DNA from: Capsicum annuum
Taxonomy: Eukaryota > Streptophyta > Magnoliopsida > Solanales > Solanaceae
Direction: 5' to 3'
Assembly: GCF_002878395.1 (NCBI RefSeq)
Contig: NC_061115.1
Span: forward strand, 214,005,422-214,069,421
Length of the DNA: 64,000 nt
Within the stretch, counting starts at the first letter, position 1, and each line of letters opens with the position of its first letter. The position numbers and the translations under genes are program-made. The notes under the pieces were generated by a model, which was not told the DNA's origin, made no database searches, and saw nothing but the letters and a program-made list of their open reading frames with translations. Positions 24,724-37,270 of this stretch are shown here, piece by piece.

Positions 24724-25593
24724 CTATGGAAAGAAGTATGACCAATCATCATGACCTTCTATTGGCCAACGGTTTGAATCACTTTCATCCACCAAACTTG
24801 TTGATGCATCTCCAATCTGAATATTGTTATTTTGACACAAATAATTTTCTACCGTCGACTCAAAATTATAGGGGTGTAGTGGAGGCTGAGAAGTCTGACC
24901 CAAACTTGTTGATGTACCCCTAATTTGAAAATAGTTATTTTGACCTAAATAATCTTCTGTAGGAGGCTGAGTAGTCTGAACCAAACTTGTTGATGCACTC
25001 CCACTTTGAAAATAGTTGTTTTGACCTAAATGATCTTCTATAAGAGGCTGAGTAGTCTGAACCAAACTTGTTGATGCACCCCCAAATTGAAAATAGTTAT
25101 TTTGACCTAAGCAATCTTGTGTTGTCTGCTCAGAATTAGATGAAAGCAATGGAGGTTGAGAAGTCTGAAATTGTTGGTTAAATTGTTTCTTCCTTTCATT
25201 AAGTTTAGCCCGTGTAAGACGAGATAACTTTAACAATTCTTTGATTTCTTTAGCTCCAAGTTTATCATATCTAGACCCCATCTCGAATAATTGGTTGGAC
25301 TTGATTTCCATTATCTTCTCCTTATTTTTTCGCTCAATTTTTTTAATTCTTCTTTTTTGCTCATCCAGTTTTTTTGAAAGATAGGTTTCGTGCTCATCTA
25401 ACTTTTTTGACCTTTCATAGTCAGAATAACTTTCAAACCTTGTGAGTGCATTCTGAACATCAGTTTCTTTTGGCCACGTAATTGGAGTGGTTTCTCCCGG
25501 ACACATAATAATGAGAGCAACTACTACGTTGCATAAAGTTGATAATTCTTTTGCTGACTTTATTAAACTACCTACTTTTTCACTTAAACCCAT
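24724..25593 (-). CDS. Truncated M-gamma type I MADS-box protein with expanded C-terminal repeats, copy 3
   Basis: An intronless frame of 289 residues. Residues 3-41 align with the second half of an M-gamma MADS domain (KVGSLIKSAKELSTLC, ALIIMCPGE, then WP at 40-41). Residues 58-140 are a strongly charged coiled-coil-like helix. From 162 on the protein repeats a 27-residue unit, LGQNNYFQxGxASTSLVQTT, at 162, 189 and 216, with a decayed fourth at 252. Copy 1 has a single related unit, so this tail expanded by tandem duplication of about 81 bp. It ends with EGHDDWSYFFP, where copy 1 ends AHRDE. The N-terminal basic half of the MADS domain is absent. ATG 25,593 is the first Met in frame and matches the start of its paralogues. 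The frame is intact throughout, suggesting it is or recently was under selection. Confidence 0.8.
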   Translation of the reverse strand: MGLSEKVGSLIKSAKELSTLCNVVVALIIMCPGETTPITWPKETDVQNALTRFESYSDYERSKKLDEHETYLSKKLDEQKRRIKKIERKNKEKIMEIKSNQLFEMGSRYDKLGAKEIKELLKLSRLTRAKLNERKKQFNQQFQTSQPPLLSSNSEQTTQDCLGQNNYFQFGGASTSLVQTTQPLIEDHLGQNNYFQSGSASTSLVQTTQPPTEDYLGQNNYFQIRGTSTSLGQTSQPPLHPYNFESTVENYLCQNNNIQIGDASTSLVDESDSNRWPIEGHDDWSYFFP

Positions 25594-25714
25594 GGAGATG
25601 TTTGGTACACACGGGAGAAGAAGAATGAATATATGAGAATTGTTGATATTTCTTTGGGAGCAAAATATATGAGCGGATACTTAATTGTGAAGACAAAAGA
25701 GGGGCATTGAAATA

Positions 25715-25722
25715 TATTTATA
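25715..25722 (-). promoter_or_regulatory. Probable TATA box of MADS-like copy 3
   Basis: TATAAATA on the minus strand, about 122 bp upstream of the ATG and preceded by GCATC, as at the equivalent place in copies 1 and 4. The tandem array starts about 15 bp beyond it. Confidence 0.6.
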
Positions 25723-25737
25723 GATGCATAGTGGAAT

Positions 25738-26400
25738 TTATTATTACCATAAAGTAAAATGATTTCAGATAAATCTAGATGATTTGTTCCAATTTGGTTA
25801 TAAATTTATTAATACAATTTGATTTTGGAAGCTTGTTAATACCATATGGTAAAATGATTTCAAGTAAATCCTGATAATCTTATTCGAATTTAGTAATAAA
25901 TTCATTAAGACAATTTGATTCGGGGAGCTTGTTAATACAACATATTAATATAATTTCAAGTAAATCTTGATAACTTAGTAAGAATTTGGTAATATATTTA
26001 TTAAGATAATTTGATTTTGAAAGCTTGTTTATACCACTTATTAATATAATTTCAAGTAAATTTTGATAATCTGGTCAAAGTTTGGTGATAAATTTATTAA
26101 GACACTTTAATTTTAAAAGCTTGTTTATACCACATATAGTATAATTTCATGTAAATTTAGATAATTTAATATGAATTTGGTAATAAATTTATTCAAACAA
26201 TTTGATTTTGGAAGCTTGTTTATACCACATACTAATAAAATTTTAAGTAGATCTAAATTATTTCATCCAAATTTGGTAATAAATTTACCAGGTCAATTTC
26301 ATTTGGAAAAATTAAGTATGTTCTTAAAATGCTTCAATATTTAAAATTTCATATCTTATTTAGGGAGTTGTTAAATCCTAATAACCAATGTTGACGTTGC
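25738..26400 (-). repeat. Promoter-proximal tandem array, about six units of 95 bp
   Basis: Units start near 25,738, 25,834, 25,931, 26,026, 26,121 and 26,216 with TTAATACCATA or TTATACCACATA, then TTTCAAGTAAAT, GGTAATAAATTTATTAAGAC, and TTTGATTTTGGAAGCTTG. This is the proximal half of the 203-bp unit of copies 1 and 4. Only the last unit continues into the distal half (TTCTTAAAATGCTTCAATAT, then GACGTTGCACATA). Confidence 0.85.
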
Positions 26401-28300
26401 ACATATTTTTAATTCTTGTTGTCTCAATAGTTGTTCACATTGCAAGAACTTTATTACATTTTATGAAATACTAATAAATTTGACTTATTATAATCAATTA
26501 AAAAGTTCAAAAATATCTAATATGAACAAAGTCATTAAGCGTACTATGAAATATATCTAATATAAACCTCTCTTTTTATTGCAAGAGGACTACACAAATT
26601 TATGTGAAGTGAAACCAAAATAAGGTCATTTATTTTGCAAAGAATCAATCGGACAAGAGCATTTAGCTTGTTAAAAATCTCTTGAAAATTATAACGTTGT
26701 TTGAAATAATAAAGACAAAAAAGTAAAGATAGAGGGAGTCCTACGTCACTTTGAACACCAACTAGCTCACCAAAACTCCAGAAGCAATTTGCCTCAGGCA
26801 AAATATCAGCAAGGCCTAACACTAGGATCTATATAAAAAAGATGCAGCAAGACTAGTATAAGTATAATAACACATGCACACGATAGCTATCACAAACTGA
26901 TCAAGCAAGAGTTATATACAAATATATCTTAGAAAGTATTATATATGAACTTCACTATACCAACACAGCAATTAAATAACTCAAAGAAACTGATATAAGC
27001 AGTTGACCTGAATTGTTCAATAAGGAAACATGAAACACAATCAAGACATATTATCAATAAGTGATACTCCCTCCGTCCCATTTTACTCGTCCCAAATTTT
27101 CTAATTTAATGTTCCATTTTACTTGTCCTTTTTTACTTATCAAGACAAGACAATTTTTTTTTCAATCGTACCCTTAGTGTAATTGATTAGTCCTTGTTAT
27201 TAGCATTCTTGAAAAATGTTATTTAAGAGGATACCATTAAGAGTGCACCATTAAGAATATAAATGGTGCTTTGGTATTAGTCATCCATCAATATTGGAAC
27301 TAATAACAAGACACAATTAAGAGGGGCAAAATGGTAAAGTTACATCACTAATCATTGTTTTCTTAATAGCTGTGTCATCCCACTATGGGACGGATAAAAT
27401 GAGATGAGGGGAGTATAATAAACTAAAACTAATGATAATCAATTTAATAAAATGTAACAATCAATCATCCTAATAGTATACACCTGCTATCACCGGTGGC
27501 ATGCCAGGAGCTAGGTCTCATATGGGACTCTTATGGTTCATATACTCAACCAAATGAATATATATACATGATCATTATGACTAAAACAAAATTCAAATGC
27601 AACAGGAATATGACCAATTCAAATCCAAATATTTCATGTCATATAGTTTCTATCAACTAAGATCCAACCTAGATTTCATAGTAACAAGTCATTTTTTTCA
27701 ACACATTATCAATCGATGCGCCCAATATATAACATGATTTGTACAATAAATTATCTCCCACCAAACCAAGTCTTAAAAGAGTACATCGTAACATACCTCG
27801 AAGTACTGACAAATGAGCCATAAAACCTCACACAATTAAGTCATAAATCATGTAAAACCTCCAACTAAGTCATAAATTATAAATCCTCCTCAAAATCTAG
27901 TGAAATCACCAAATGATAACTTTGGTTAGACTTTTAAGTTTCAAACTTCTTAACTAAATAAATTTCTATCTAAATGCATTTGATCACCTCGGAAATCATG
28001 TTAGTCACAAACGATTAAAAGAAGCTATGAGGAGGGTCAAATCGAGAGAGGCAAAAGTCACAAAAAACCACGAGGGTCGTTACACAAACAATGATCAAAT
28101 GGACCACCAAGTTGAATTCCTACATTGATCGGAGCTACTAAATCAACATAAATCCATCACCTACAGTGATGCTAAAACTTTAAGATATCTTAATATCGAG
28201 ATAATAATATATAACAACTAAATTATTTTTAGAAATATATGTCAAGTAGAGCCATTTTAAGGGGATTTTGATTGATTGAAGCATCGGGTAATATTCTAAC
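26400..28300. repeat. Duplicated spacer, copy 2 (paralogous to 421-2,000)
   Basis: Matches 421-2,000 by eye over most of its length except for the MITE at 27,067. On the minus strand an LTR-like start, TGTAACGACCCTCGTGG, lies at 28,068-28,084. GATAGCAG/GTGTATAC near 27,480 looks like a splice donor, as in expressed LTRs. The frame at 26,544-26,822 is not conserved between the two copies, so I do not call it a gene. Confidence 0.6.
27067..27413. mobile_element. Stowaway (Tc1/mariner) MITE
   Basis: Begins CTCCCTCCGTCCCATTTTAC, ends GGACGGATAAAATGAGATGAGGGGAG, and is flanked by TA on both sides, the usual Stowaway signature. It is absent from the paralogous copy near 1,082, which gives an empty-site comparison. 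Confidence 0.9.
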
Positions 28301-28927
28301 CAAGTACTAAATATTTAGTGCAAATTTCATGTTTAATCGCTGAGATCGATTAGACTTTGTGGATTTTAATACAAATTTTTGAAAAAAGATAATTATAATG
28401 GGAAAAATAATTTTGAAATAAAATTTCAAATTTGATCCAGGGATTTGGGTTGACTTTTTGACTCAATTTGCCTAGTATATTCTTGTTGATTACAGATTTG
28501 ATCATATTAAGATGGTTTGGAAGCGTTTCAAAAGGAAAAATCATAATTTGACTATTTGAGGCTTCAATTTAGGTATGTTGAGAATTTCTTCATTCTTTAT
28601 GAAGTGTTAATATAATTAACTGAATTAAAGGGTAATGGGGAGAGAGTTGGTTATGGTTGTATGTGTTGAGAAATCAATTTGGTGTGGTATTTGTTTTTGT
28701 TTGCATTACATCTCAGTAAAATTAATGGTCTAAAATCAAATTTTAGTTTTGAGGCCTTAAAAATATACATATACAAGATAATAAAAAATTAGTGTGGCTT
28801 TTTTTTGCTTTTTAATAATTCTATTTTTTAGTACAATATTGTATTTCATATAGTAATATTATTATTTTTAACAGTAAGGACTAATTCAAGTTAAAAAGGC
28901 GTTAACCATGTGTTTCAATAAATTTAT
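28301..28927. other. AT-rich intergenic DNA
   Basis: I see no gene, structured RNA or repeat boundary. The open stretch at 28,350-28,544 on the minus strand has no recognisable feature. Confidence 0.4.
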
Positions 28928-29290
28928 TGTTATGATTCGAATAGAGTAAGCAAACCACAAGTAAAAGAAAATAAGAACAACACACAGATTTACGTGAAAA
29001 CCCTTGCGGAAAAAACCACGGGCAGATGCAAAGTAGGTTTCACTATAATGGAGAGAGAGTACAATGTTGAGAAGGTAGAATTTTCTAAATACCCAAAACA
29101 GCCCACTAAATGCACTTATATAATATGTGCATACAAATAAGTCCTAGGCCCAAAAACATAAAGGTCCATATCGGGCCTGTCAGCCCGATCCCTATACTAC
29201 CACCAGAAACCCCATTGAAAATCACCAATATGGGTCGCATCGCAAAACTTTCTGGGTCGGATAGATAAAATTTGAGTCACAACTCTAACA
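28928..29290 (-). mobile_element. 3' LTR of a copia (Tork/Tnt1-like) element
   Basis: On the minus strand it starts TGTTAGAGTTGTGACTC at 29,290 and ends ATTCGAATCATAACA at 28,928 (363 bp, TG...CA). A polypurine tract, AAGGTGGAGAT, sits immediately 5' of it at 29,291-29,301. The matching 5' LTR is not in the window. Confidence 0.85.
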
Positions 29291-32200
29291 ATCTCCACCT
29301 TGACATGAATTCTAATTTAGAACTCAAATTCATTTCAAGACAAACTCTCCACCTCTTCCACAAAAGCCCCTAAGGGTACATCTTAACAGCTAACACTAAC
29401 CAAGTCCAAGCAATGCTAGAACTTGGCACTTGGTGGTGTCTTGGTCATCATATCAGCAGGATTATCATGAATACTAATCTTGCTCACCACAATATCACTA
29501 CGAGCAATAATTTCACGCACAAAATGATACTGAACATCGATGTGTTTTGTCCTATCATGAAATATCTGATCTTTCGTAAGGAAGATAGCACTCTGACTGT
29601 CGTAAAAAATCGTAGTAATTTGTAAGTCTTTGCTAAGTTCACCGAATAAACCCTTCAACCAAATAACTTCCTTGAAAGCCTCTGTAATAGCGATATACTT
29701 TGCCTCAGTAGTTGACAAAGTAACCGTAGTCTGTAAGGTAGCTTTCCAGCTAATAGCACAACCACCAATGGTGAAAACATAGCCTATAAGGGACCTCCTT
29801 TTATCATGATCTCCTGCAAAATCAGAATCAATATACCTGGTTACTCTATTCTATTTCGCCCAAACTGTAAACAAACATCAGCAGATCCATGCAAGTATCT
29901 GAAAATCCACTGAACTATTTTTCAATGTTCTTTGCTAGGATTTGTCATGTATCTGCTAACTGCTCTGACGGCTTAAGATAAATCTGGTCAGGAACACACC
30001 ATCACATATATAGGAGACCCGACGACACTAGAGTATGAAACTCGAGACATATAGTCACACTCATCATCTGTCTTTGGAGATAAAGTGGTCGGAAGTTTGA
30101 AGTGAACTGCCAATGAAGTACTTACAGATTTTGCACTTTGCATATTGAACCTGTGAAACACTTTCTCAGTATACCTTTTCTGACTCAAGTATAACTTACA
30201 CTTCTCTCTATCCCTCATAATTTCTATGCCAAAAATCTTCTTTGCTGTTCTTAGATCCTTCATCTCAAACTCCCTGTTGAGCTGGGCTTTGACTTTTATT
30301 TTCTCTCTCATATCCTTTACTGCAATCAACATATCATCAACATAAAAGAGAAGATACACGAATGAATCATCACTTACCTTCTTAAAGTAGACACAACTAT
30401 CATAACTCCTCCTCCGAAACATATGAGAGGTCATAAAAGAGTCAAACCTCTCATACCACTACCTGGGAGACTGTTTTAAGCCATAAAGAAACTTTTCAGC
30501 AAGCATACATAGTCCTTCTTTCCTGAGACTACAAAACCCTCTGGTTGCTGCATATAGATATCCTCCTCAAATTCTCCATGTAAGAATGCAGTTTTGACAT
30601 CCAACTGCTCAAACTCAAGATCATTCATGGCTACAATACCTAGTAAGGCTCGAGTCAAACTATGCTTTACAACTGGAGAAAACACATCTGTGAAGTCAAC
30701 ACCTGGAACATGACTGTAACCTTTAGCAACTAGATTTTCTTTGTACCTAGCATCTTCAACTCCCGATGTTCCTTCTTTCTTTCTGAATAACCACTTGCAA
30801 CGGACAACTTTTTTATCTATAGGCAATCTCATCAAATCACGTGTGCCATTCTTATGAAGTGATTCCATCTCCTTCTGCATAGCAATCATCCATCGACCAA
30901 AATTATCACAACTAACTGCCTCTATGTAAGAAGAAGGTTACTCACCGAAATTAATACCTTCTGCTACACTCAATACATAAGCAACCAAATCAGCTTCAGC
31001 ATACTTCTGAGGAGGTCTAATATCTCTTCTAGGCCTGTCTTTAGCAATAGAATATTGTGGCATCACTGGTGGTGAAGAAGAAATGTACCACTCTGTAGGG
31101 GTGTTCATGGGTCGGTTTGGGTCGGTTATTGGTCAAAATCATAACCAAACCAACTTAATCGGTTTTTAAATTTCAAAAACCAAACCAAACCAACACAAGA
31201 AAATAATCATCGGTTTAGCTCGGGTTGGTTCATTTTTTTCGCTTTATAACATTAATTAATGATAAAGTTGAAATTTTAAAAAAATAAATCCAATCAAACA
31301 TAGTGTTGTGCCCTAATCTTGAAACTAAGATGTCAATTTAGTGTTATACTTAGGCAAACCCACGAACAACACCATATGAACATTTCTACAAAAATTATTT
31401 AGAAATTACATATAAGAGAACGATATAATAAACCCCCCCAAAATATGAACACATAAATTTTTTTGCTCAATAGGAACCAAGAAGCAAGTTCAAAATTAGA
31501 GATTATTTATAATCTAATTAAATTCACCTGTAAAATTCCCTAGACAATAAGATAATTTTCATAATTAGTATCATTTGTTATTCAAAGTATAAAAATCATT
31601 TAGAATCTCATAACGTACTGTCAACTAGATGGAGACATATGACTAAAAGTGTTACAGTTAAAGTTAAATTCATGATTAAAATTTAAAATGTAACAAATAT
31701 TTATTTTTTATTTATGACTAATATATAAATAATATATATATATATATATATATCGGTTCGGTTTGGTTCGGTTATTTTAGAGTAAAACCAAAACCAAACC
31801 ACATAAGTATCAATTTTCAAAATTTAAAACCAAATCAAAACAAACCAAATGTCGGTTTTTTTTAATCGATTTGGTTTGGTTCACGATTTGATTTGTTTTT
31901 TAACCAAACCATGAACACCCCTACTACTCTGTATCTCCGAGCTAGACTGAGAAGTAGGCACTGGTGTAAACTCTGCTCCAATTTGCAATTCAACGTGGGT
32001 GAACGACTTTTGTTGATTCATATTACTAAGCTCATCTGGAGGTGAAATAGTAGATTTGAGAGAGCCTGAAGCATGGCAGTTTCATCAAACACAACATTCC
32101 TGCTAATTATAACTTTTCTGCTTTCTGGACACCAAAGCTTATAACCTTTAACACCAGGCTTATAACCCATAAATAAGCACTTGATAGATCTAGGCTCCAA

Positions 32201-32830
32201 CTTTCCATTATCAACATGAGCATACGTAGGACATCCAAATATCCTCAAATCAAAATAACTAGCAGGAGTACCAGACCATACCTCTTGTGGAGTCTTTTTA
32301 TCAATCGCGACTGAGGGAGAGCGGTTAATAAGAAGACAAGCTGTAGAAGCAGCTTCGACCCAAAAAGACTTGGGTAAACCAGCATTAGAGAGCATACAAC
32401 GCACCTTCTCTATTATAGTCATATTCATTCGTTCAGCCACACCATTCTGCTGCGGAGTATGACGAACTGTCAAGTGCCTCACAATTTCTTCTGACTTGCA
32501 CAAAGCATTAAATTTATTAGAACAGAATTCTCAACCATTATCAGTCCGAAGGTGTTTTACCTACTTTCCTATTTGCTTTTCAATCATAATCTTTCACTCC
32601 TTGAAAGTAGGCAACACATCATTCTTTTGTTGCAGGAAGAACACCCAAACTTTTCTGGAATAGTCATCAATAATAGTCAATAAATAACTCGCACCTCCTC
32701 TAAAAGGTACTCTAGAAGGACCCCAGAGATCAGAACGAATGTAATCAAGTTTGCCTTTAGTTGAGTGTATGCCTTTAGTGAATCTGACCCGGTTGTCCTC
32801 TTCTTCATCTCTTTCATTTAAAGCTTTTTT
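29291..32830 (-). pseudogene. 5'-truncated copia pol: integrase, reverse transcriptase, RNase H
   Basis: Reading on the minus strand: an integrase core fragment (32,830-32,500, with stops; [16 protein letters not shown] text), the integrase C-terminal part at 32,503-32,018 (HTPQQNGVAERMN, then FGCPTYAHV and KCLFMGYKPGVKGYKLW), reverse transcriptase at 30,889-30,476 (LVAKGY, then VDFTDVFSPVVKH, then QLDVKTAFLHGE) and 30,434-29,988 (LLFYVDDMLIA, the catalytic YVDD), and RNase H at 29,718-29,416 ([31 protein letters not shown]). The order integrase before reverse transcriptase is that of Ty1/copia. Several frameshifts and stops break the reading frame. Gag, protease and the 5' LTR are missing. 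A MITE is inserted between integrase and reverse transcriptase. Confidence 0.9.
31097..31922. mobile_element. MITE nested in the copia pol region
   Basis: An 826-bp element with ends AGGGGTGTTCATGG and CCATGAACACCCCT, and subterminal GGTTTGGTTCGGTT repeats. Flanks are ACCACTCTGT and ACTACTCTGT (9 of 10 identical), consistent with a 9-10-bp duplication. It resembles in ends and interior the element at 21,278-21,991. A (TA)n run lies at 31,732-31,753. Confidence 0.8.
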
Positions 32831-33415
32831 CTTTCAAGTTAGAAGTATTCTTCCGCTACACTATTTTCTCTTTGACACCATTTTCGATCACCTCTTAGCA
32901 CACAGCACCACATAATGTTACCTAATTATCTCAATTTTCTTACTTTTTTTGTTCTCGTCTTGAGCTGAGATTGTTTCAACCCTGTCTAACCAAATTTATT
33001 TAAAGTTTGGAATTTTTTCAACGTCTACGAAACAAACCCAAATTTCAAAATTAAACAAACTCAAAAAGTGATTGAACAGGCCAAATGAATTTAAATCCAA
33101 AAATTCATCGAAATTCAAAACTGTTGTGGCCGAAAAAAGTGATAATTCCGGTGAAAGAAATGTCTCGGATAATTTTGAGAAAAATCAAATAACTTCCAAT
33201 AAAATTGGAGTGGATGGTATCATGCAAATGGACAAAGAAGATCATAGTGCTACTAAAAACTAAAATTTGGATGCTTTAGAAACCGACAATATTGCTGCGC
33301 CCCCTCAAAATTCCAGTGAAGGAGTTTTTTTGGTGAAATCGACCAAATTCAATGTCAGTTGATCTAATTTTTCATTCTTTAAAAAATAAAAATTACTCAT
33401 AACATAAATTTTTAT
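32831..33415. other. Unassigned AT-rich stretch
   Basis: The copia similarity ends near 32,830. A 63-codon open stretch at 33,072-33,263 is Asn/Lys/Ser-rich and low in complexity. It may be a decayed retroelement fragment, but I cannot support a gene. Confidence 0.35.
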
Positions 33416-35908
33416 TGTAACACCCCGTATTTCTCTAGCATAGTCTAAGTCTCAATATATGAGTATTCGAATATAGAATTTTTGAAACACTTGTTATTTT
33501 CAGTTTAGAGCCTGCTGCGTAGGAAATCCAATTAGCTTTCCAACGATATAAAATTCGCCCAAATTCGATAACCAGATAAGAAGTTATGATGATTTTAAGT
33601 TTCAGTCGTTAGACCCCATCATTTTAGTCATCAGCGCATCGTGGAGCCAGTGTAAATAGAAATTTTTAGTTCCCAGTGAGACTCCGCGATCATGGCACGT
33701 TGCGGAGCAGGCCAATTTCCCGTTTGGCAATTTTCGGTGGACCTCTGCGATGTTGGCGCGTCGCGGAGGTGGTCAAATTGGCATTTCAAAGGCTTGCCGC
33801 GATAGCTCCGCATCGCGGTGTTTGTCCAGATCCCAATTATCTCTTTTTCAGTGGCTTGGCATGATAGTGGCGCGTCGCGTGAAGGCCAAAAATCGGGATC
33901 TTCCGTTTTTAAATTCATTCAGGGGTATTTGAGCCTTTTTTTCACGGCCCTTATTAACCTAAAACATGAAATTTAACTCCTAAACACCCTAAGTAGTCAT
34001 TATTATTTCAATTCTTCTCACAAACAAAGATCCCTTTTTCAAGAACAAGAATCCTAGCTCTCGAATTCAAGACCAATCCTCAAGAACTCACCAAGAACTT
34101 CAAGAAATTCATCATCACAGGTATGTTAGATGTTCATCCATGGATTCCTTTCATTCATGGAGTTCAAGTATCCGTTTTAATTACAAATCCATCATCTTTT
34201 CAAGATTTTATGATATTAAATTGTGATTTTAAACTATGAATCTCCATGAACTTTTATGAATATTGATTTTATACCATACTTTAATGAAATTATCGTTGTT
34301 ATACCTTCCTATATGTTTTGTTATTGTCATTCTTCGAATTAGATCATGATTTAGTGTTATAAATATTGAAATCATGCTATTATTTCAAGTTTTATACTAT
34401 TCCCATGAATTGACTAAACCATGAACTCCACGTATTTGATAAAATGCCTACAAAAGTAATTGATTTAATAAAAGCCTTCATACTTTGTTTCCCCAAGCTT
34501 TAGTGTCATTTTACTATTATTATTTTTGAGTCCTGGGGGTATTGAATAACCAAAAAACTATAGTTGTTTATTTAGTCTAGTCACAGTACATTACAGAATA
34601 GTCTTCAAAACGTATTTTGAGCATTATCAGAATAATAGTCTTCAGAACGTACTTTGAGCATTCTCAGAATAGTCAGATATCAGTAAGTTAAACTCAGAAC
34701 AGTCTAGTATTTCTGTGTCTTTCAGTTGGGAGTAGGATTTAGCACCGAGCGAGTGTAAGGATGGTCGCTTCCCCGTCTGATAGGCAGAGTTGTTAGTAGA
34801 AATCCCTATACTACAGAACTACGTAGCCAGCGTAAGATATGAGAAGTCACCTGTCAGATTAGACTTGAATATCTTACAGGGGTCACTCGTCAGTTCAAGC
34901 TTGACACCTTTAGACCTTTGGAAAATATATCAGTTTAGTGGATCCATACAACCAGTGTTGGTACACGTGGCATGATATTAACACTTTTTCAACTGGGGCT
35001 ATAAGTTGTACCCCGATTAGCTCAGATTGGGTCATGTCAGTTAGATAATACCTTTCACAGTTTCAGATACAATCTCAGTTACAGTCCCAGTTCAGTTATT
35101 CAGTTTCAGTTGCTTGACCAAAGCATACAGATATCAGTTACTACAGTATTTCAGTTTACATAATTTACTCAATCCATGTTATATGCTTGGTCATGCATCC
35201 TCAGTGTCTACAGATTTTCACGTATTTTTAGTATTTACAGACTCTCATGCATACACAGTATTTACATGCTTCACATATCTCCAGTGTCTATAGATTTCAT
35301 GTTCTCTATTCAGTATTCCATGCTTTACATGTATATTCAGATAGTTTATTTTCCTATTCATGAAACCATGCATGTCAGTCTACCTCATTTAGCATACCAG
35401 TACATTCAAAGTACTAATCGCATACCTTTCTTTTGCATTATGATGTATTATATCATAGGTACTGACGCTCAGTTCTCGACTCGCGATTAAACTTATCAGA
35501 TCCACAGCAGTAGCAGTGGTGAGTCCTCATATTTCGAGGACCAGTTATGTTTATTTCAGTATCTCAGTTTTAGTAGTTAATGGAGTTAGTTGGGGCCTGT
35601 CCCGTCTACTCACAGTCTTTCAGATTTAGAGGCTTTTCAGACATTAGAGTCAGATATTAAGTATTCAGATATTGAAGTTAGTTATCTAGTTTATCAGTAT
35701 TATTTCAGATTCAGTTAGTTATTTCTATAGACTTATATTTCAGTTTTGAATTCAGTTATTAAAACCTTACGGCAATATCAGTTATTCTTTCGCATTTATG
35801 ATTATATTATTTAGTGCTCACAGCAGGTACCAGCTCATGGGTTAGCTTGTGATCCCTCGGGACTGTAAGCATCATGTGACGCCCAGAGTGTATTCTCGGG
35901 GCGTTACA
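33416..35908 (+). mobile_element. Solo LTR of a gypsy-type element, 2.5 kb
   Basis: Starts TGTAACACCCCGTATTTC and ends TCTCGGGGCGTTACA, so its ends are TG...CA with an inverted TGTAACRCCCCG. The interior has LTR-like wording (CAGTTTCAGTT-rich, TCATAGGTACTGACGCTCAG) but no protein domain and no second copy in the window. AATTTTTA flanks both sides with a one-base offset; I do not see a strict 5-bp duplication. Short open frames near 33,631-33,932 come from an internal GC-richer repeat (GCGTCGCG words). Confidence 0.75.
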
Positions 35909-36113
35909 AATTTTTACACAACAAAAACGTTATTAAAGAAAAATAAGAAAAGTGGAAAAGATAGTATGGCAATGGTAATTTTAGACAAATAGAGAGAAAC
36001 GGAGAAGAAGATGATGAGGTGGGGTTTGGGGGTGTAATTAATGTTTTTTGGTCGGGGGGGGGTTGGGTTTGGATTTGTTTTTATTAAAAATTTATTCTTA
36101 TAATAATTATAAG
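35909..36113. other. Short AT-rich spacer with a poly-G run
   Basis: Contains GGGGTTTGGGGGTGTAAT and a G run at 36,052-36,061. There is nothing coding. Confidence 0.4.
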
Positions 36114-36349
36114 AGAAAATGCATCAAAACCCCTCGAACTTGTCTGCCCAACTTACTTTAGCACTTAAACTAACCTTCTATTTATTTACCCCCTTAACAT
36201 CTTTAAAGTAAATTAATTTCACCCCTTAATATATAATACACTCTCACAACAGAGAGTGCATCACACTCCCTGACACATTAGTGCCACATCACCGCCACGT
36301 CGGAGCCACGTAAATAAAGTATTTTTTAAATATTATATATACATATATA

Positions 36350-36397
<48 letters not shown>

Positions 36398-37020
36398 TAT
36401 ATAGATATTTTGTATATATATATACATATTTTTAAAACTATATAAAATATTTTAAATTAAAAAAATACGCCCACCCCCCATTTTCCATCTTCTTCATAAC
36501 CACCCCTCCCCCTACCTCTCATCCACTGCCAGACCTGCACACACCCCGTCCATCCCACGTTCACCCCCACACTGCCATACCTGCACACACCCTCATCCAC
36601 CCCCCACAAAACCACACTTGCACACACACGTCAGATTTTTCGGTGAATTTTTTTCGAAAAACGCCATTACTATCATCTAAAGATACCATAAAATAATAGT
36701 GATAAAAAACTCAACCCACCTAATAAATTGCATCAAATCAACACCAAATCCTCTAAAATCAACAAAGAAACATCCAAATCATGTAGATTTTTTAATTTTC
36801 AAATTCAATTTCATTCTTTTTTTATTGATCTAACGGGTTGAAGGAGGAGAAATTAGAAGGGGGGCAACTTTGGTAATTGAAGGAGAAATTGAGGTTAGGG
36901 TTTGGGGGGGGGGGGGGGACTGGTGGTGATGGATATGGCAGTTGAAGGGAGGAGTGGGGTGAGGGTGTTGGCGGGTGGGATGGGTGAAGAAGAAGGAGGG
37001 AATTTTTTTTCTTTTTCTAT

Positions 37021-37071
<51 letters not shown>

Positions 37072-37260
37072 GTAGGCTTTTAAAATTAAAAAATTACACG
37101 CGTTTTTTTTTTTTAAAAAAAATATCACGTTCGCATTATTGTTGAAATTAATTCACTTTAAAGATGTTAAGAGGGTAAATAAATAGAAGGTTAGTTTAAG
37201 TGCTAAACTAAGTTGGGCAGACAAGTTCGCGGGGGGGGGGGGGGAGTTGATGCATTTCTC
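36114..37260. mobile_element. MITE with 10-bp target duplication
   Basis: A 1,147-bp element flanked by TAATTATAAG at 36,104-36,113 and 37,261-37,270. Terminal inverted repeats of about 130 bp start with AGAAAATGCATCAA and include TTGGGCAGACAAGTTCG, TTAGTTTAAGTGCTAAA, and AATAGAAGGT. The centre contains TA and GA microsatellites (36,350-36,390; 37,038-37,068) and C- or G-rich runs. No transposase is present. Confidence 0.8.
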
Positions 37261-37270
37261 TAATTATAAG

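Noticed and set aside
26544..26822. 92-codon minus-strand frame
   Set aside because: The paralogous stretch near 560-840 has stops and frameshifts in the same frame, and the region looks like a decayed LTR.
31260..31800. Possible gene between the two copia pol pieces
   Set aside because: The stretch is a MITE with matching inverted ends and a 9-10-bp duplication; the copia sequence continues on both sides.
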